Source of the DNA: Gammaproteobacteria bacterium | GTDB taxonomy: Bacteria > Pseudomonadota > Gammaproteobacteria > DSM-16500 | Length of the DNA stretch: 64,000 bases | Reading direction: 5' to 3' | Assembly (NCBI GenBank): GCA_013287025.1 | Contig: JABDEN010000003.1 | Coordinates: 4,355 to 68,354, forward strand | Part shown: positions 9,320-18,139 of the stretch, piece by piece | Numbering within the stretch: position 1 is the stretch's first letter | How the letters are laid out: each line of letters begins with the position of its first letter | Made by a program: the position numbers and the translations under genes | The notes under the pieces: model-generated | The model's input: the letters and a program-made list of their open reading frames with translations, nothing else | Database searches by the model: none | What the model was told of the DNA's origin: nothing

Positions 9320-10183
9320 CTATTTAATAGCATCAACAAGAGCTGAAAAATATAGCGGCGTTTCATATCGCGGGTACCAAGCGAGTGATAGGGTGTTTTC
9401 GTAAACTTTACCTTCGTTCAAAATAATTAATTGTTTTTCTTGAATATAAGGCTGACTAAATTCCTCCGTTAATACGCCATATCCATAACCTGCGATCAAC
9501 ATCATAGCGAGTGCATCGGTTCTATTGGCAAAATGACGCTCATGTTTTGCAAAATCAAACAAATCAAAATATCTTAAATAATGAAAAGTCATTTGATCAA
9601 AAAAATCGTAATCTATGATCCGTTCTTTTTGCAGAATATCTTGCAACGTTCGGTCTTTCCATTGTTCGCAACAAACCAAAACATATTTTTCAGGTTTTAA
9701 AATTTTCTGATCCATTTCTGCTGTCACATCTTCTTTTCGCACTACTGCTAATTGACTATCACCAGAAATGAGCGAGCGCACACGCGAATCCAAATCGTTA
9801 ATATCAAATTGCATTAATAAATTAGGAAAAGAGTGAAGAACAGAAAAACATTGTGAAATAATACGTGAGCGCATGATACTACTTGGACCTGTAATACAGA
9901 TACGAACTTCTGAATCATGTCCCGCACCTCTAATTTTTGCGAGCGCTTCACCTTCAAGTTCATGCACTGCCTGACAATAACGCAATAATGCTTCGCCTTC
10001 TTGCGTCAATAACATACCGCGTCGTCCGCGAATAAATAAAGTAGTTTGTAATTTTGCTTCTAAAGTCCGAATACGTTGTGTGACTGCAGTTTGTGTAATA
10101 TGAATTGCTTTCGCCGCCGCATGGACGGTTTTAAGTTTCGCAACCGCAACAAAAGCTTGTAAAGACGGACTTAACAAACTCAT
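9320..10183 (-). CDS. LysR-family transcriptional regulator, ArgP-like
   Basis: 287 residues with an N-terminal winged helix-turn-helix (FVAVAKLKTVHAAAKAIHIT, then TAVTQRIRTLEAKL) and a C-terminal substrate-binding-like effector domain (about 90-287). The HTH and the following LRYCQAVHELEGEAL helix resemble the ArgP/IciA branch, but the target is not evident. The gene overlaps the end of lpxH by four bases and is probably co-transcribed with it rather than divergent from its target. The effector is unknown. Confidence 0.85.
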   Translation of the reverse strand: MSLLSPSLQAFVAVAKLKTVHAAAKAIHITQTAVTQRIRTLEAKLQTTLFIRGRRGMLLTQEGEALLRYCQAVHELEGEALAKIRGAGHDSEVRICITGPSSIMRSRIISQCFSVLHSFPNLLMQFDINDLDSRVRSLISGDSQLAVVRKEDVTAEMDQKILKPEKYVLVCCEQWKDRTLQDILQKERIIDYDFFDQMTFHYLRYFDLFDFAKHERHFANRTDALAMMLIAGYGYGVLTEEFSQPYIQEKQLIILNEGKVYENTLSLAWYPRYETPLYFSALVDAIK

Positions 10184-10905
10184 AGGGGTATTTCCAAAAA
10201 TTCATTTTTTCCATCAGAGTTTAAGATCAATGCATTTCCTTTATCGTGCCAAGCACCCAAAACCGTTCTGACATATTGTTTTCCATGAGATTCGAAATGA
10301 TGAATGCGTGGTCGGTGCGTATGACCGTGAATAAGAGAAAAAACATTGTGTTTTTGCATCACTCGCAAAACTTCTGATTCCGTAACATCCATAATATATT
10401 CAGGCAAGGTACTGACATGCGCAAGACTTGCTTCACGATATCTTTTCGCCATTTCTTGCCGGACTTTTAATGGTTTTAACAAAAACAATTTTTGCATAAA
10501 CCAATTACGTGCTTTTTTTCGAAACTTTATATATTTCACATCCTGCGTACAAAGGGTATCTCCATGCATCATTAAAGTGGGCGTGCCATAAACATCGGTG
10601 ACAAATTCATCTGGCAGTAGTTGGCAACCGGTAGCTTTTAAAAAACGTTTGCCTATCAAAAAATCGCGATTGCCATGCATGAAATAAATGGGGAATCCTT
10701 TATTTGTCTCCGTTTTTAGCGCCCTAATAATACTTTGGTGAAAGGCAGAATCATCATCATCGCCAATCCAGGACTCGAAAAAATCCCCTAAAATATAAAG
10801 GGCTTCGGCATGCTTTGCATCCGTTTGCAGAAATTTTAGAAATAACTCATTGATTTCTGGTCGGTTTTCTTGCAAATGAAGGTCGGAAATAACAATTATG
10901 GACAT
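10180..10905 (-). CDS. lpxH: UDP-2,3-diacylglucosamine diphosphatase LpxH
   Basis: 241 residues from the ATG at 10905 (MSIIVISDLHL); an in-frame start eight codons upstream is possible, but the family begins at this strand. It hydrolyses UDP-2,3-diacylglucosamine to lipid X in lipid A synthesis. Calcineurin-like metal motifs are all present: SDLHL, GDFFESWIGDDD, MHGNRDF, MMHGDTLC and HGHTHRP. Its presence indicates an ordinary lipid A pathway. Confidence 0.95.
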   Translation of the reverse strand: MSIIVISDLHLQENRPEINELFLKFLQTDAKHAEALYILGDFFESWIGDDDDSAFHQSIIRALKTETNKGFPIYFMHGNRDFLIGKRFLKATGCQLLPDEFVTDVYGTPTLMMHGDTLCTQDVKYIKFRKKARNWFMQKLFLLKPLKVRQEMAKRYREASLAHVSTLPEYIMDVTESEVLRVMQKHNVFSLIHGHTHRPRIHHFESHGKQYVRTVLGAWHDKGNALILNSDGKNEFLEIPL

Positions 10906-10985
10906 ATTATGGTCACCAAAATCGCACAAAATCTTAATTTTATTCTATACTTAAATAATGGAAATAGAAAATCGAGGAGGAGGCT

Positions 10986-11510
10986 ATGGCCTTGTTACAT
11001 CAATCCAACTCCGTTCAATTATGGCATGATCTTATCACAGATGCAGAAAAAATCTGCGATATTTCCTTAAAAGAAGAGGTTGAATCATACCTGGTTTTTT
11101 TATTAATACGTTATGTTGCGTCTCCTGATATTGCCAAAAGGATTATCGCCACAGAATTTTTGCAAGGCGTTCAATTAACACGCAATATGCGTGAAATAGC
11201 ACTTCAGGGCGTTGGGGATAAATGTTTACTAATGTCAGGTTTATTCCCAACCATTGCGAAAAAAAGATTGGTTAAAATCAGCTATTTTGTCAAATTAGGG
11301 CAATCTTCCTATGCCACTATTTCTAAAACACAAAATGATATCTATAGCTTACTTGCTCATCAATTCGTCCCTTTGATGGACATTTTACAGTCAGTCAAAA
11401 ACCACGATTTATTACCGCTCGATGCCTACGAACTCTGGAATGAGACAGGAAGCCAACGCGCCTTCACACTTTTGAAAAAATATAGCGTTCATAAATCCCC
11501 CAAACAATGA
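10986..11510 (+). CDS. Conserved-looking protein of unknown function
   Basis: 174 residues, predicted mainly helical, with no signal peptide or membrane segment and no family I recognise. A very strong ribosome binding site (GAGGAGGAG, 10975-10983) precedes the ATG. It diverges from lpxH and precedes adk, separated from it by a palindromic repeat. The balanced composition and strong translation signal suggest a genuine housekeeping-type cytosolic protein. Features worth noting are a hydrophobic YLVFLLIRYVASPDIAK helix and a Lys/Arg-rich centre (IAKKRLVK). Confidence 0.72.
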   Translation: MALLHQSNSVQLWHDLITDAEKICDISLKEEVESYLVFLLIRYVASPDIAKRIIATEFLQGVQLTRNMREIALQGVGDKCLLMSGLFPTIAKKRLVKISYFVKLGQSSYATISKTQNDIYSLLAHQFVPLMDILQSVKNHDLLPLDAYELWNETGSQRAFTLLKKYSVHKSPKQ

Positions 11511-11563
11511 AGTGGGTATTGTTTATATTTCACTAGCCTTTGATGGCCCTTTTTTACTAAAAT

Positions 11564-11636
11564 ATACCCATCGCGCTTCAAGATGTGAGATTTTAACGCC
11601 GATGTTAAAAATTGCATCTTGAAGCGTGATGGGTAT
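11564..11636. repeat. Palindromic repeat, family C
   Basis: Arms of 22 bases (11564-11585 and 11615-11636), beginning ATACCCATCGCGCTTCAAGATG, are inverted with one mismatch. A second, inner palindrome TTTTAAC...GTTAAAA sits within the loop. It lies just upstream of adk, and no other copy was noticed in the window. Confidence 0.82.
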
Positions 11637-11671
11637 AGACTATATTTTTCAATTCTGGAGCATAACAATAA

Positions 11672-12334
11672 ATGCGCGTCGTTTTACTCGGCTGCCCGGG
11701 TGTTGGTAAGGGCACACAAGCAAAATTAATCAGCAAACATTATGATATTCCACAAATTTCAACTGGCGATATTTTGCGAACTGCAGTTGCAGCTAAAACC
11801 GAACTGGGTCTCAAAGTAAAAAAAACCATGGATGAAGGTCATCTCGTATCAGATGACATTATGATTGAATTAGTAAAGGAACGCATAGCGGCACCTGATT
11901 GCAAAAAAGGTTTTTTATTAGATGGATTTCCGAGAACCATTCCGCAAGCCGAAAGCCTTCAAAAAAATCACATCGATATCGATTATGTGATAGAAATTAA
12001 AGTATCAGATGAAGAAATTATTAAACGTTTAACGGGTCGTTTAGTGCATCCCGCTTCCAATCGTATTTATCATATTCTTTATAACCCTCCAAAAATTGCA
12101 GGGAAAGATGACATCACTGGCGAAGATCTCATTCAACGCCCTGATGACGAAGAAAATACCGTACGTCGACGTTTAACTGTTTTTCATGAATTAACGCGCC
12201 CTTTAATTGAATATTATAAAAATTCTCACAAAACACACTTTATTTCCATTGATGGGATAGGAGAGGTGGATGAAGTCAAAAATCGAATTTTTGCAGCACT
12301 AGAAACACCGCGGGAGAAGACATCTTTATTTTAA
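11672..12334 (+). CDS. adk: Adenylate kinase
   Basis: 220 residues, long-form bacterial adenylate kinase, interconverting ATP + AMP and 2 ADP. It has the P-loop [10 protein letters not shown], the AMP-binding TGDILR and [10 protein letters not shown], and a long LID domain ([13 protein letters not shown]...QRPDDEE) of the zinc-less type. A 13-base gap separates it from the DUF2147 gene, so the two may be co-transcribed. Confidence 0.97.
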   Translation: MRVVLLGCPGVGKGTQAKLISKHYDIPQISTGDILRTAVAAKTELGLKVKKTMDEGHLVSDDIMIELVKERIAAPDCKKGFLLDGFPRTIPQAESLQKNHIDIDYVIEIKVSDEEIIKRLTGRLVHPASNRIYHILYNPPKIAGKDDITGEDLIQRPDDEENTVRRRLTVFHELTRPLIEYYKNSHKTHFISIDGIGEVDEVKNRIFAALETPREKTSLF

Positions 12335-12347
12335 AGGAGTAAAAACC

Positions 12348-12824
12348 ATGGAACGAAAGCTACTGTTATCTCTGTTCTTCGGAGTATTTTGTATTTTAAT
12401 CTCCATAGTGACACATGCAGCGGAAGTATCGATGCAATCACCCATTGGTTACTGGAAAACCGTTGATGAAGTCACTGGTAAACCAAAAAGCATCGTGCAA
12501 ATATGGAGAACAAATGACAACAAATTGATGGGAAAAGTCATTAAAGTTTTTGCTAAAGATTCAAAAAAATCTTCGATTTGCACAAAATGCACTGGGGAAA
12601 ATTTAAATCAGCCAATTGTAGGCATGGTAATTATTTCTGGATTACAAGCCAAAGAAAAGCAATGGATCAATGGAGAAATTCTTGATCCTGAAAACGGAAA
12701 AAAATATAGCTGCAATCTCCGCACTTTAGAAAACGGCAAACGATTACATGTTCGTGGATATGTTGGATTACCATTATTGGGTCGATCACAAACATGGGAA
12801 CGCGTGGATTTGATGTCGGGTTAG
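12348..12824 (+). CDS. DUF2147 secreted protein
   Basis: 158 residues. Residues 1-25 are a signal peptide (hydrophobic core LLSLFFGVFCILISIV, cleavage near THAAE). The mature part matches DUF2147: GYWKTVDEVTGKPKSIVQIW, a two-cysteine CTKC element, GLQAKEKQW, GEILDPENGKKY and the closing RSQTWERV. These small periplasmic or outer-membrane-associated proteins have no settled function. AAGGAG precedes the ATG. The end abuts a palindromic repeat. Confidence 0.85.
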   Translation: MERKLLLSLFFGVFCILISIVTHAAEVSMQSPIGYWKTVDEVTGKPKSIVQIWRTNDNKLMGKVIKVFAKDSKKSSICTKCTGENLNQPIVGMVIISGLQAKEKQWINGEILDPENGKKYSCNLRTLENGKRLHVRGYVGLPLLGRSQTWERVDLMSG

Positions 12825-12830
12825 AAACTT

Positions 12831-12910
12831 TGTCATGCCAGCATGCTTTCCGCTTCCATCCAGTTGGCATCTAGCGGAGCTCCTTAGATGCCCAACATGC
12901 TGGCATGACA
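12831..12910. repeat. Palindromic repeat, family A
   Basis: Ends TGTCATGCCAGCATGCTT... and ...CATGCTGGCATGACA are inverted, with an imperfect inner palindrome (GGCATCTAGCGGAGCTCCTTAGATGCC). It matches 20662-20740 in length and layout but differs in the middle. It lies between the convergent DUF2147 and lipase genes. Confidence 0.87.
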
Positions 12911-12917
12911 GCCCAAA

Positions 12918-13946
12918 CTATTCCCCTAAAGTGCTAACTATAATTTTTCCTAAAACTTTGTGAATAACCGCTGTTGGATGCATATCATCCCAAAAAAGAT
13001 AATCATCTGGATTTGAACAAGGTTCTAAATTGTCATTTTGCGAATAAGCATTTTTAAATGTAGGATTTGCAAGAATCATTTCGCTCAAATTATTCAGTTC
13101 GATATTTTTACCTAAAATCGTTCCGATATGATTTTCGCTTAACGCTTTCATCACTTCTGATTTATCTCGTCCTAACATATCACCCATCCAACAAGACCCT
13201 GTTAAATTAGTAATGTGCGTACCATATTCTTGATTATAAACATCTGGGTTTTTTAAAATATCTAAGAAAATATTATAAACATCGACATAGATAAATTCTG
13301 CATTTGGATATTGCACTCGTAAGTTTTTAACAGCAGCATCAAGTTTTTGATTATGCAGTCGACTAAGTCTCCCTAAACGTTCTTCCATATTATTATTGTG
13401 CGCAAACGGAATTTGTGACAAATCAGGTAAATTGAGAATAAAAAAGCGTTTACCGCCACTGTTTAAAACGGTCGTCACCGCCCACATCATTTTTTGGACG
13501 ACTTGATCCGTTAATAAATCGATATCTTCCATGCGCTCATATAAATAATCATTCGCGCCAATCCAAAGACCATACACGGTTTGACTTTTATCTTTATTTT
13601 TGGAATGTAATAAATAACTTTCAATTTCTTCACTCAAAAGAACGGGGGCAATAAAACTATCGGTTCTTAGATGATGTAAAATAGCAGTAGCACCACCGTA
13701 AGCATAATTGGAATAGGAAGCAAAAGATTTTTGATAATAATAATTTCCGATATATTCTGCCCACGTTGGTCCATTTGAAAATCTTCCAAGATAATAAGGT
13801 GGAGACTTAGGGAGAATTTTTAAATAGCGATATAAGTTACCATCATCACTTAAACTATCCCCAAAAAAAACCACTTCTTTTATTGGGCTTGCAAAAATAT
13901 TGGTACAAAAGAAAATAAGAAATAAAAAGAGAAAAAACTTTTTCAT
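12918..13946 (-). CDS. Secreted GDSL (SGNH) lipase/acyltransferase, PlaA-like
   Basis: 342 residues with a signal peptide (LFLFLIFFCTNIFASP). SGNH blocks are in order: block I FFGDSLSDDGNLY (nucleophile Ser), block II glycine in YGGATA, block III GANDY (Asn) and block V DDMHPTAVIH (Asp and His). The layout matches the Legionella PlaA/PlaC/PlaD lysophospholipase A and glycerophospholipid:cholesterol acyltransferase group, so it probably acts on host or bacterial lysophospholipids after export. The Shine-Dalgarno GGAG is buried in a hairpin just upstream (see 13947-13979). Confidence 0.88.
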   Translation of the reverse strand: MKKFFLFLFLIFFCTNIFASPIKEVVFFGDSLSDDGNLYRYLKILPKSPPYYLGRFSNGPTWAEYIGNYYYQKSFASYSNYAYGGATAILHHLRTDSFIAPVLLSEEIESYLLHSKNKDKSQTVYGLWIGANDYLYERMEDIDLLTDQVVQKMMWAVTTVLNSGGKRFFILNLPDLSQIPFAHNNNMEERLGRLSRLHNQKLDAAVKNLRVQYPNAEFIYVDVYNIFLDILKNPDVYNQEYGTHITNLTGSCWMGDMLGRDKSEVMKALSENHIGTILGKNIELNNLSEMILANPTFKNAYSQNDNLEPCSNPDDYLFWDDMHPTAVIHKVLGKIIVSTLGE

Positions 13947-13979
13947 AAAAAAAAAGACTCCATGTCAAAAAGAAGTCTT
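13947..13979 (-). promoter_or_regulatory. SD-sequestering hairpin plus T-tract upstream of lipase
   Basis: On the minus strand an 8-bp stem pairs AAGACTTC (13979-13972) with GGAGTCTT (13961-13954) across a 10-base loop. It is followed by nine T residues and then directly by the lipase ATG. The 3' arm holds the only visible Shine-Dalgarno (GGAG). The same structure looks like a factor-independent terminator, so it could act by attenuation or by thermosensitive or ligand-dependent opening. Confidence 0.55.
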
Positions 13980-14248
13980 AATATACAGAAAATAGCAATG
14001 AAAGTCGCGATTTTTAATTTCGAAATATTCTATTCGGCTCCTAGAAATTGATTCGAACTCGCTGTTTGACTACAGCATTGTGACGCATAAAAAATTCCTT
14101 TTATTTTCAACTTACTTTCAATTTTATTTCATTAAAAAAAACCATCTAATAATAAACTGATCAATATTTATACCTACTGAATCTCCTAAAACATAGTAAA
14201 ATAATGAGAAGAGCACTATAAAAATATTTGATGACAAAGGAGATAGTC
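13980..14248. other. AT-rich intergenic region, no gene seen
   Basis: This gap between the divergent lipase and Hpt genes has no supported ORF or RNA gene. A short stretch near 14040-14060 resembles a tRNA T-loop (TTCGAA) on the minus strand but does not fold as a tRNA. It probably contains the promoters of both flanking genes. Confidence 0.5.
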
Positions 14249-14608
14249 ATGGCAGAAACCATTAATGATAAACGTTTAATTGATATGGTAAGAATTCACG
14301 ATATTTTTGGTGAAGATAAACCCGCCATTCAGGAATTTTTTACCAGTTTTGTGGATGCAACCAAAGTACTATTAGTCGATATTAAAACGGCGATTAGAAA
14401 TAAAGACGAAACTTTAGCAAAAGTTTCATTTCATCGTTTAAAAGGTTCTTCAGGGAATAGTGGGGTTATGCCAATCCATCAACTTTGCATCCGTGCAGAA
14501 GATCGCGTACTTGCTAAGGATTGGGACGAAGTTGAAAACTTATTTAAAGAAATTGAAAATACTTTTAAAAAGTTACAGGAACGATTAGCGGATCAAAGCA
14601 TTATATAA
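14249..14608 (+). CDS. Hpt-domain phosphotransfer protein
   Basis: 119 residues from the ATG at 14249, with AGGAG seven bases upstream; an upstream in-frame ATG at 14228 lacks such a site. It is a single helical bundle with the histidine phosphotransfer signature FHRLKGSSGNSGV. Such free-standing Hpt proteins shuttle phosphate between hybrid kinases and response regulators. The REC-kinase at 1319-2671 is the only candidate partner visible, at some distance. Confidence 0.85.
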   Translation: MAETINDKRLIDMVRIHDIFGEDKPAIQEFFTSFVDATKVLLVDIKTAIRNKDETLAKVSFHRLKGSSGNSGVMPIHQLCIRAEDRVLAKDWDEVENLFKEIENTFKKLQERLADQSII

Positions 14609-14841
14609 AGAAATATTATTTAAAGTGATAGAAATCAAGGATTGATGTTTCATAAAAATATGCTAGCATTACTCAGAGTATAAACCAATACAAAAAGAAA
14701 TGGATAAAAAATATTAGAAAAATACGACAAAGATTATCAATATTTACATGAAAATGATTTGTTTTTATGTGTGGCTAAAGATCCTTCTGAAAGTACAAAT
14801 GTGTCATTCCGGATTCTTCCTTAGGACCAAGCCATCAAAAC
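14609..14841. other. Intergenic region with possible gene remnant
   Basis: No complete gene. A frame open at 14708-14824 would read ILEKYDKDYQYLHENDLF... with protein-like composition but has no start codon, and it ends as the family-B repeat approaches. It could be the decayed end of a small gene. Nothing else is recognised. Confidence 0.3.
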
Positions 14842-14944
14842 TGTCATCCTGAGCGCAAGCGAAGGATCAACCTAATTTAAATAAACGTTTATTTTAGTTA
14901 GTCATGCATTGGATAATGATCCTTCGCTTGCGCTCAGGATGACA
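14842..14944. repeat. Palindromic repeat, family B
   Basis: Left arm TGTCATCCTGAGCGcaaGCG AAGGATC and right arm GATCCTTCGCttgCGCTC... are inverted; the spacer is about 45 bases. The right arm overlaps the end of the next minus-strand gene and supplies its last codons and stop. Confidence 0.88.
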
Positions 14945-15758
14945 AATTTTTTATTAAAGTAAAAACAAATAAAATTAATTGACTGATAATAATAAACAAC
15001 AACCCCCATTTCCCCGGTCTATGGTAATGATAAACTATGATTAATAATAAAATGGGAATGATAAAATCGAATAAAGATGTTGAATGCCTTAGTATGACAA
15101 TATAACTAACAATAAAAAACAGCGTCAATAGAACCAACCATCGATCATTCCATGAAAAAAATGCATTGGGTTTGAAAGTTAAATCTTTTACTTCCAAAAA
15201 TAAACCACACTGAAAAGCGCTACTTCCAGAATGAGAAAAATGAATTAAGCGTGAATGACATTTAAAATAAAATTTTAACAAATATTTTAATTGTTTATTT
15301 TCATGTTTTGACATATTACTTGCCATGATTATTGTGTTTTTTTTACATATATTATATAAATAACGCATCGATTTTCGCAAAGAAAAGGTGTTTTTATAAA
15401 TATAAAATAAAATCGCGAGAGGAATCGTGATGGTCCGTAAATCAGGGTGTTCGAAATAAATGATATCAAATTTTTTATTTGTATTTTCTAAAAAACCCTG
15501 CAAAGTCGAAATTATCCACTCAAAATGAAACAATGAATTATTTTTAAGAGCCTTATTTATTTTATACTGACAAGGTTCAATCAATGTAAAATTAATTTTT
15601 TTAACATCGGTAAATTTTTGCAGAATAATCGATTGAAATGCAAAAAAACTCGGGAAACTTCCTGCACAAACGACAAGAATATCGAGACATGTAACATCAC
15701 CATCTATTTCCGCATAAGAAAATAATTTTCCTAACAAACGTTCTGCCGCCGATAACAT
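14934..15758 (-). CDS. Unrecognised protein: Rossmann-like domain plus membrane segments
   Basis: 274 residues. The N-terminal part (about 20-180) looks like a class I methyltransferase or Rossmann fold: LDILVVCAGSFPSFFAFQS in the position of motif I, then NFTLIEPCQ and FDIIYFEHPD as later strands. The C-terminal third has about three hydrophobic membrane segments (WLVLLTLFFIVSYIVIL, FIIPILLLIIVYHY, GLLFIIISQLILFVF). It starts one base after the stop of the recombinase gene upstream, so the two are probably one transcript. The last codons and TGA come from a family-B repeat, so the original C-terminus may have been longer. A methyltransferase role is only an inference. Confidence 0.55.
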   Translation of the reverse strand: MLSAAERLLGKLFSYAEIDGDVTCLDILVVCAGSFPSFFAFQSIILQKFTDVKKINFTLIEPCQYKINKALKNNSLFHFEWIISTLQGFLENTNKKFDIIYFEHPDLRTITIPLAILFYIYKNTFSLRKSMRYLYNICKKNTIIMASNMSKHENKQLKYLLKFYFKCHSRLIHFSHSGSSAFQCGLFLEVKDLTFKPNAFFSWNDRWLVLLTLFFIVSYIVILRHSTSLFDFIIPILLLIIVYHYHRPGKWGLLFIIISQLILFVFTLIKNLSS

Positions 15759-15759
15759 A

Positions 15760-17001
15760 TCAATCTGCGGCTTCTGAAAGAGGATTTTTAAGTTTTTTAT
15801 TTTTCGCAGATTTATATCGTGCTTTTAACTCAATATTATTATATCGATCAGTGATTGCACTGGAACTATGTCCCGCATCATCTCGCACATGCGCAATAGG
15901 ACGACCACGTTTATTAATATCATCTGAAATACCGGTATGTCGCAACCAATGTACCGTTGCAACAGAAAGCGCATCAGCATCCGAATGATTTTGTTTTTCT
16001 CTCAATTTTTCGATCGTTTTATCAAAACATACTTGCATCATTCGTCTAATATGCCTTACATCCGTCATCGCACCTTTACCTTTTTCTTTTGGAATTAAAG
16101 GTGTTTTATCTTGGGAGGAGGGCAGGGAAGTTAAATCCATGCTCAATCGAAAACGTGTTAACGCCGCCAACATATCATCGCTGACAGCAATATTTCGCAT
16201 TTTATTCCCTTTCCCTACGGTTTTAAACCACCAAGAATTATTAGCATCCTTAAAAAAATGTTTCATCATTGGTACCCAATGAACATTTGCGACTAATTCA
16301 GAAATTCGTAAATACAAAAGATAAAGTGTTGAAATAATAAATAACGTGCGCTCGTGTTTTGCTGGATTTTCCATTGCCATTTCTTTCACAGTCTCTAAAC
16401 AACTTTGCCATTGCGTTTCTGATAAACGCATGACAGGCACTTCATGCTGGCTTTTTTGCAAATATTTGCTTTTTTGACGTATTAAAGCGATTGGGTTATG
16501 CTGCGCTTTTTCTTCCAACACTAAATAATTATAAAAACTGCTTAATATAGTAAATATTTCGCGAAGTGATTTTTGGGAAAGTTGATAGGCATTGATATTG
16601 GGCTTTTCACCTTTTTTGAAAGCATGTTTGCTAACAGTTGCAACATACGGTCGCCATTTAGGATTGGGAACACGAACCCCACCTTTGTTGATAAAACGCA
16701 GCACGCGCTCCGTACCAATCCAATGCTGTGGCGGATTGATACAAAAATCAATATAGTTTTCCATGTCTTGTCGACGAAGCTCTAAAATAGATTTTTCTTT
16801 CACATACCACGCCCATTGAAAAAGCCTTTCAATTTCACGACGATAAGATTCAAAAGTCGCTTTGTTTGCACGGTATTGTAGTAAAAAATCGGTGGCAGCA
16901 GAGAGATCATAAAGACCGAAAGCGGGGGATTGAATGGTTTTGATCGTATTTTCCCATTCTTCTAAACTATCGAACAAAGGCTTCGGAAGATTTGATGCCA
17001 T
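15760..17001 (-). CDS. Tyrosine recombinase / phage-type integrase
   Basis: 413 residues. The N-terminal SAM-like core-binding domain (about 20-180) is followed by the catalytic domain with the full set of residues: Arg in YLRISEL, Lys in VGKGNKMRN, HxxR in VHWLRHT, a GHSS motif and the nucleophilic Tyr in DRYNN. Such enzymes integrate or excise mobile DNA or resolve replicons. It is longer than XerC/XerD. No attachment site, tRNA or phage genes are visible nearby, so it may be a leftover of an older element. Confidence 0.9.
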   Translation of the reverse strand: MASNLPKPLFDSLEEWENTIKTIQSPAFGLYDLSAATDFLLQYRANKATFESYRREIERLFQWAWYVKEKSILELRRQDMENYIDFCINPPQHWIGTERVLRFINKGGVRVPNPKWRPYVATVSKHAFKKGEKPNINAYQLSQKSLREIFTILSSFYNYLVLEEKAQHNPIALIRQKSKYLQKSQHEVPVMRLSETQWQSCLETVKEMAMENPAKHERTLFIISTLYLLYLRISELVANVHWVPMMKHFFKDANNSWWFKTVGKGNKMRNIAVSDDMLAALTRFRLSMDLTSLPSSQDKTPLIPKEKGKGAMTDVRHIRRMMQVCFDKTIEKLREKQNHSDADALSVATVHWLRHTGISDDINKRGRPIAHVRDDAGHSSSAITDRYNNIELKARYKSAKNKKLKNPLSEAAD

Positions 17002-17083
17002 AGGAATCCCTAAAATAAGCTTAATTTTACTAAAAATTAATATTTTTGTCAGTAAATATTAATGGGAAGAGAATTGCTAAAAA

Positions 17084-17185
17084 CCCTCACCCCAACCCCT
17101 CTCCCATAAATGGGCGAGGGGATTTAATGATGAATAATTCCCCTCTACCGGAGCGTCAGCGAGGGGAGAGGGGTTGGGGTGAGGG
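17084..17185. repeat. Palindromic repeat, family D (CCCTCACCCCAACCCCTCTCC)
   Basis: An almost perfect inverted repeat: CCCTCACCCCAACCCCTCTC at the left pairs with GAGAGGGGTTGGGGTGAGGG at the right, and inner segments GGCGAGGGGA and TCCCCTCtacc also pair. It is GC-rich against the AT-rich surroundings and about 100 bases long. It lies between the divergent recombinase and 17259 genes. Confidence 0.88.
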
Positions 17186-17258
17186 TCTTTAGTAAAATAT
17201 CTTGCGTTTCCATCATTTCGATATAGAATTCAAAAAAATAAAACAAGGAAATATTACT

Positions 17259-17984
17259 ATGACCCAAGTTCGGACTCTTGCAAATGGACATTTATTATGG
17301 GATTCAGAATTTATTTTTATATTGCGTCAATTAAGAAATTTAGCGACTAATGACCCACCAACCTTAAAAGCCATCATCAAAAAATGTATTTATCCCGAAT
17401 ATAATTTTTCAACTTTAGAAATATTAATGCTGAAACAAGCAAAATTAATATTTGAATCTGAACATACGGTTGAAAAGGGTATTTACACATTTGATAAAGT
17501 CAACAATGTTATTTTAAGTGAATTGAAAAAACTGCACATTGATAAAATACCAGAATTAAGAGAAGTTTTGAAAAGCTATTCCGGCCCCGCGGGATTAGAT
17601 ACTTTAATCGAAAGATTACATCTAAACTTAAAAGGTTTTTCCTGGACCCGAGATCCATCTGGAGATCTTGTCACTATTATTGCCGACGAAATAAATAAAT
17701 TAGAAACTAAAAAAGCGATGCGGCTCATTCGAAAATCAGACTTTCCACCCGTCTCAAATTTAATGATCGCAAAAATGAATGACTATTTAACTGAACATAA
17801 ATATCACTTATTATTGTTAACCATTATAATAAGTGCAGGTATTTACGATCATTATCATGAAAACTATCTCGGCAAATTAAAAAATGCGATAAAAACACAG
17901 CTATTTTCATTTTGGCAAACCGATGCGAAAGAGAATAAAGATAATTTTAATGATTACGGACTGTCGTTTGTGGGGCCGTTTTAA
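17259..17984 (+). CDS. Unrecognised protein
   Basis: 241 residues from the ATG at 17259, which follows AAGGA (17245-17249); an earlier in-frame ATG at 17202 lies next to the repeat and has no ribosome site. The protein is mostly helical and Lys/Leu-rich, with one weak hydrophobic stretch near the C-terminus (YHLLLLTIIISAGIYD). No family recognised. The low complexity, composition and neighbourhood of other orphan proteins fit an accessory or effector gene, but nothing in the sequence shows its role. Confidence 0.6.
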   Translation: MTQVRTLANGHLLWDSEFIFILRQLRNLATNDPPTLKAIIKKCIYPEYNFSTLEILMLKQAKLIFESEHTVEKGIYTFDKVNNVILSELKKLHIDKIPELREVLKSYSGPAGLDTLIERLHLNLKGFSWTRDPSGDLVTIIADEINKLETKKAMRLIRKSDFPPVSNLMIAKMNDYLTEHKYHLLLLTIIISAGIYDHYHENYLGKLKNAIKTQLFSFWQTDAKENKDNFNDYGLSFVGPF

Positions 17985-18015
17985 ATTGGAACTCGAATTT
18001 GAGCGTGAGGGAGGT

Positions 18016-18101
18016 CGCCGCGTTTTTTTGCGGCGGGTGGGGGGAAATCTTCGGATGAAATAATTCAATATAAACATATGCCAGAGTATATTGGCATATG
18101 T
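18016..18101. terminator. Two hairpins between convergent genes
   Basis: 18016-18035 pairs CGCCGC with GCGGCG around a T-rich loop. 18074-18101 has a perfect 10-bp stem ACATATGCCA/TGGCATATGT with an 8-base loop. They lie between the ends of the genes at 17259 and 18140 and could terminate both, though neither has a T-tract placed as in a classical terminator. Confidence 0.4.
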
Positions 18102-18139
18102 TATCGTTTAACCACATCTCACGTTATAATCACCGCGAA

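Noticed and set aside
14035..14070. Possible tRNA or tRNA 3'-end attachment site near the recombinase
   Set aside because: Only a TTCGAA T-loop-like core is present; flanking bases do not pair as a T-arm, no acceptor or anticodon stem is visible, and no second copy was seen.
17202..17258. Upstream start for the 241-residue protein
   Set aside because: No ribosome site, and it abuts the family-D repeat; the ATG at 17259 has AAGGA at good spacing.
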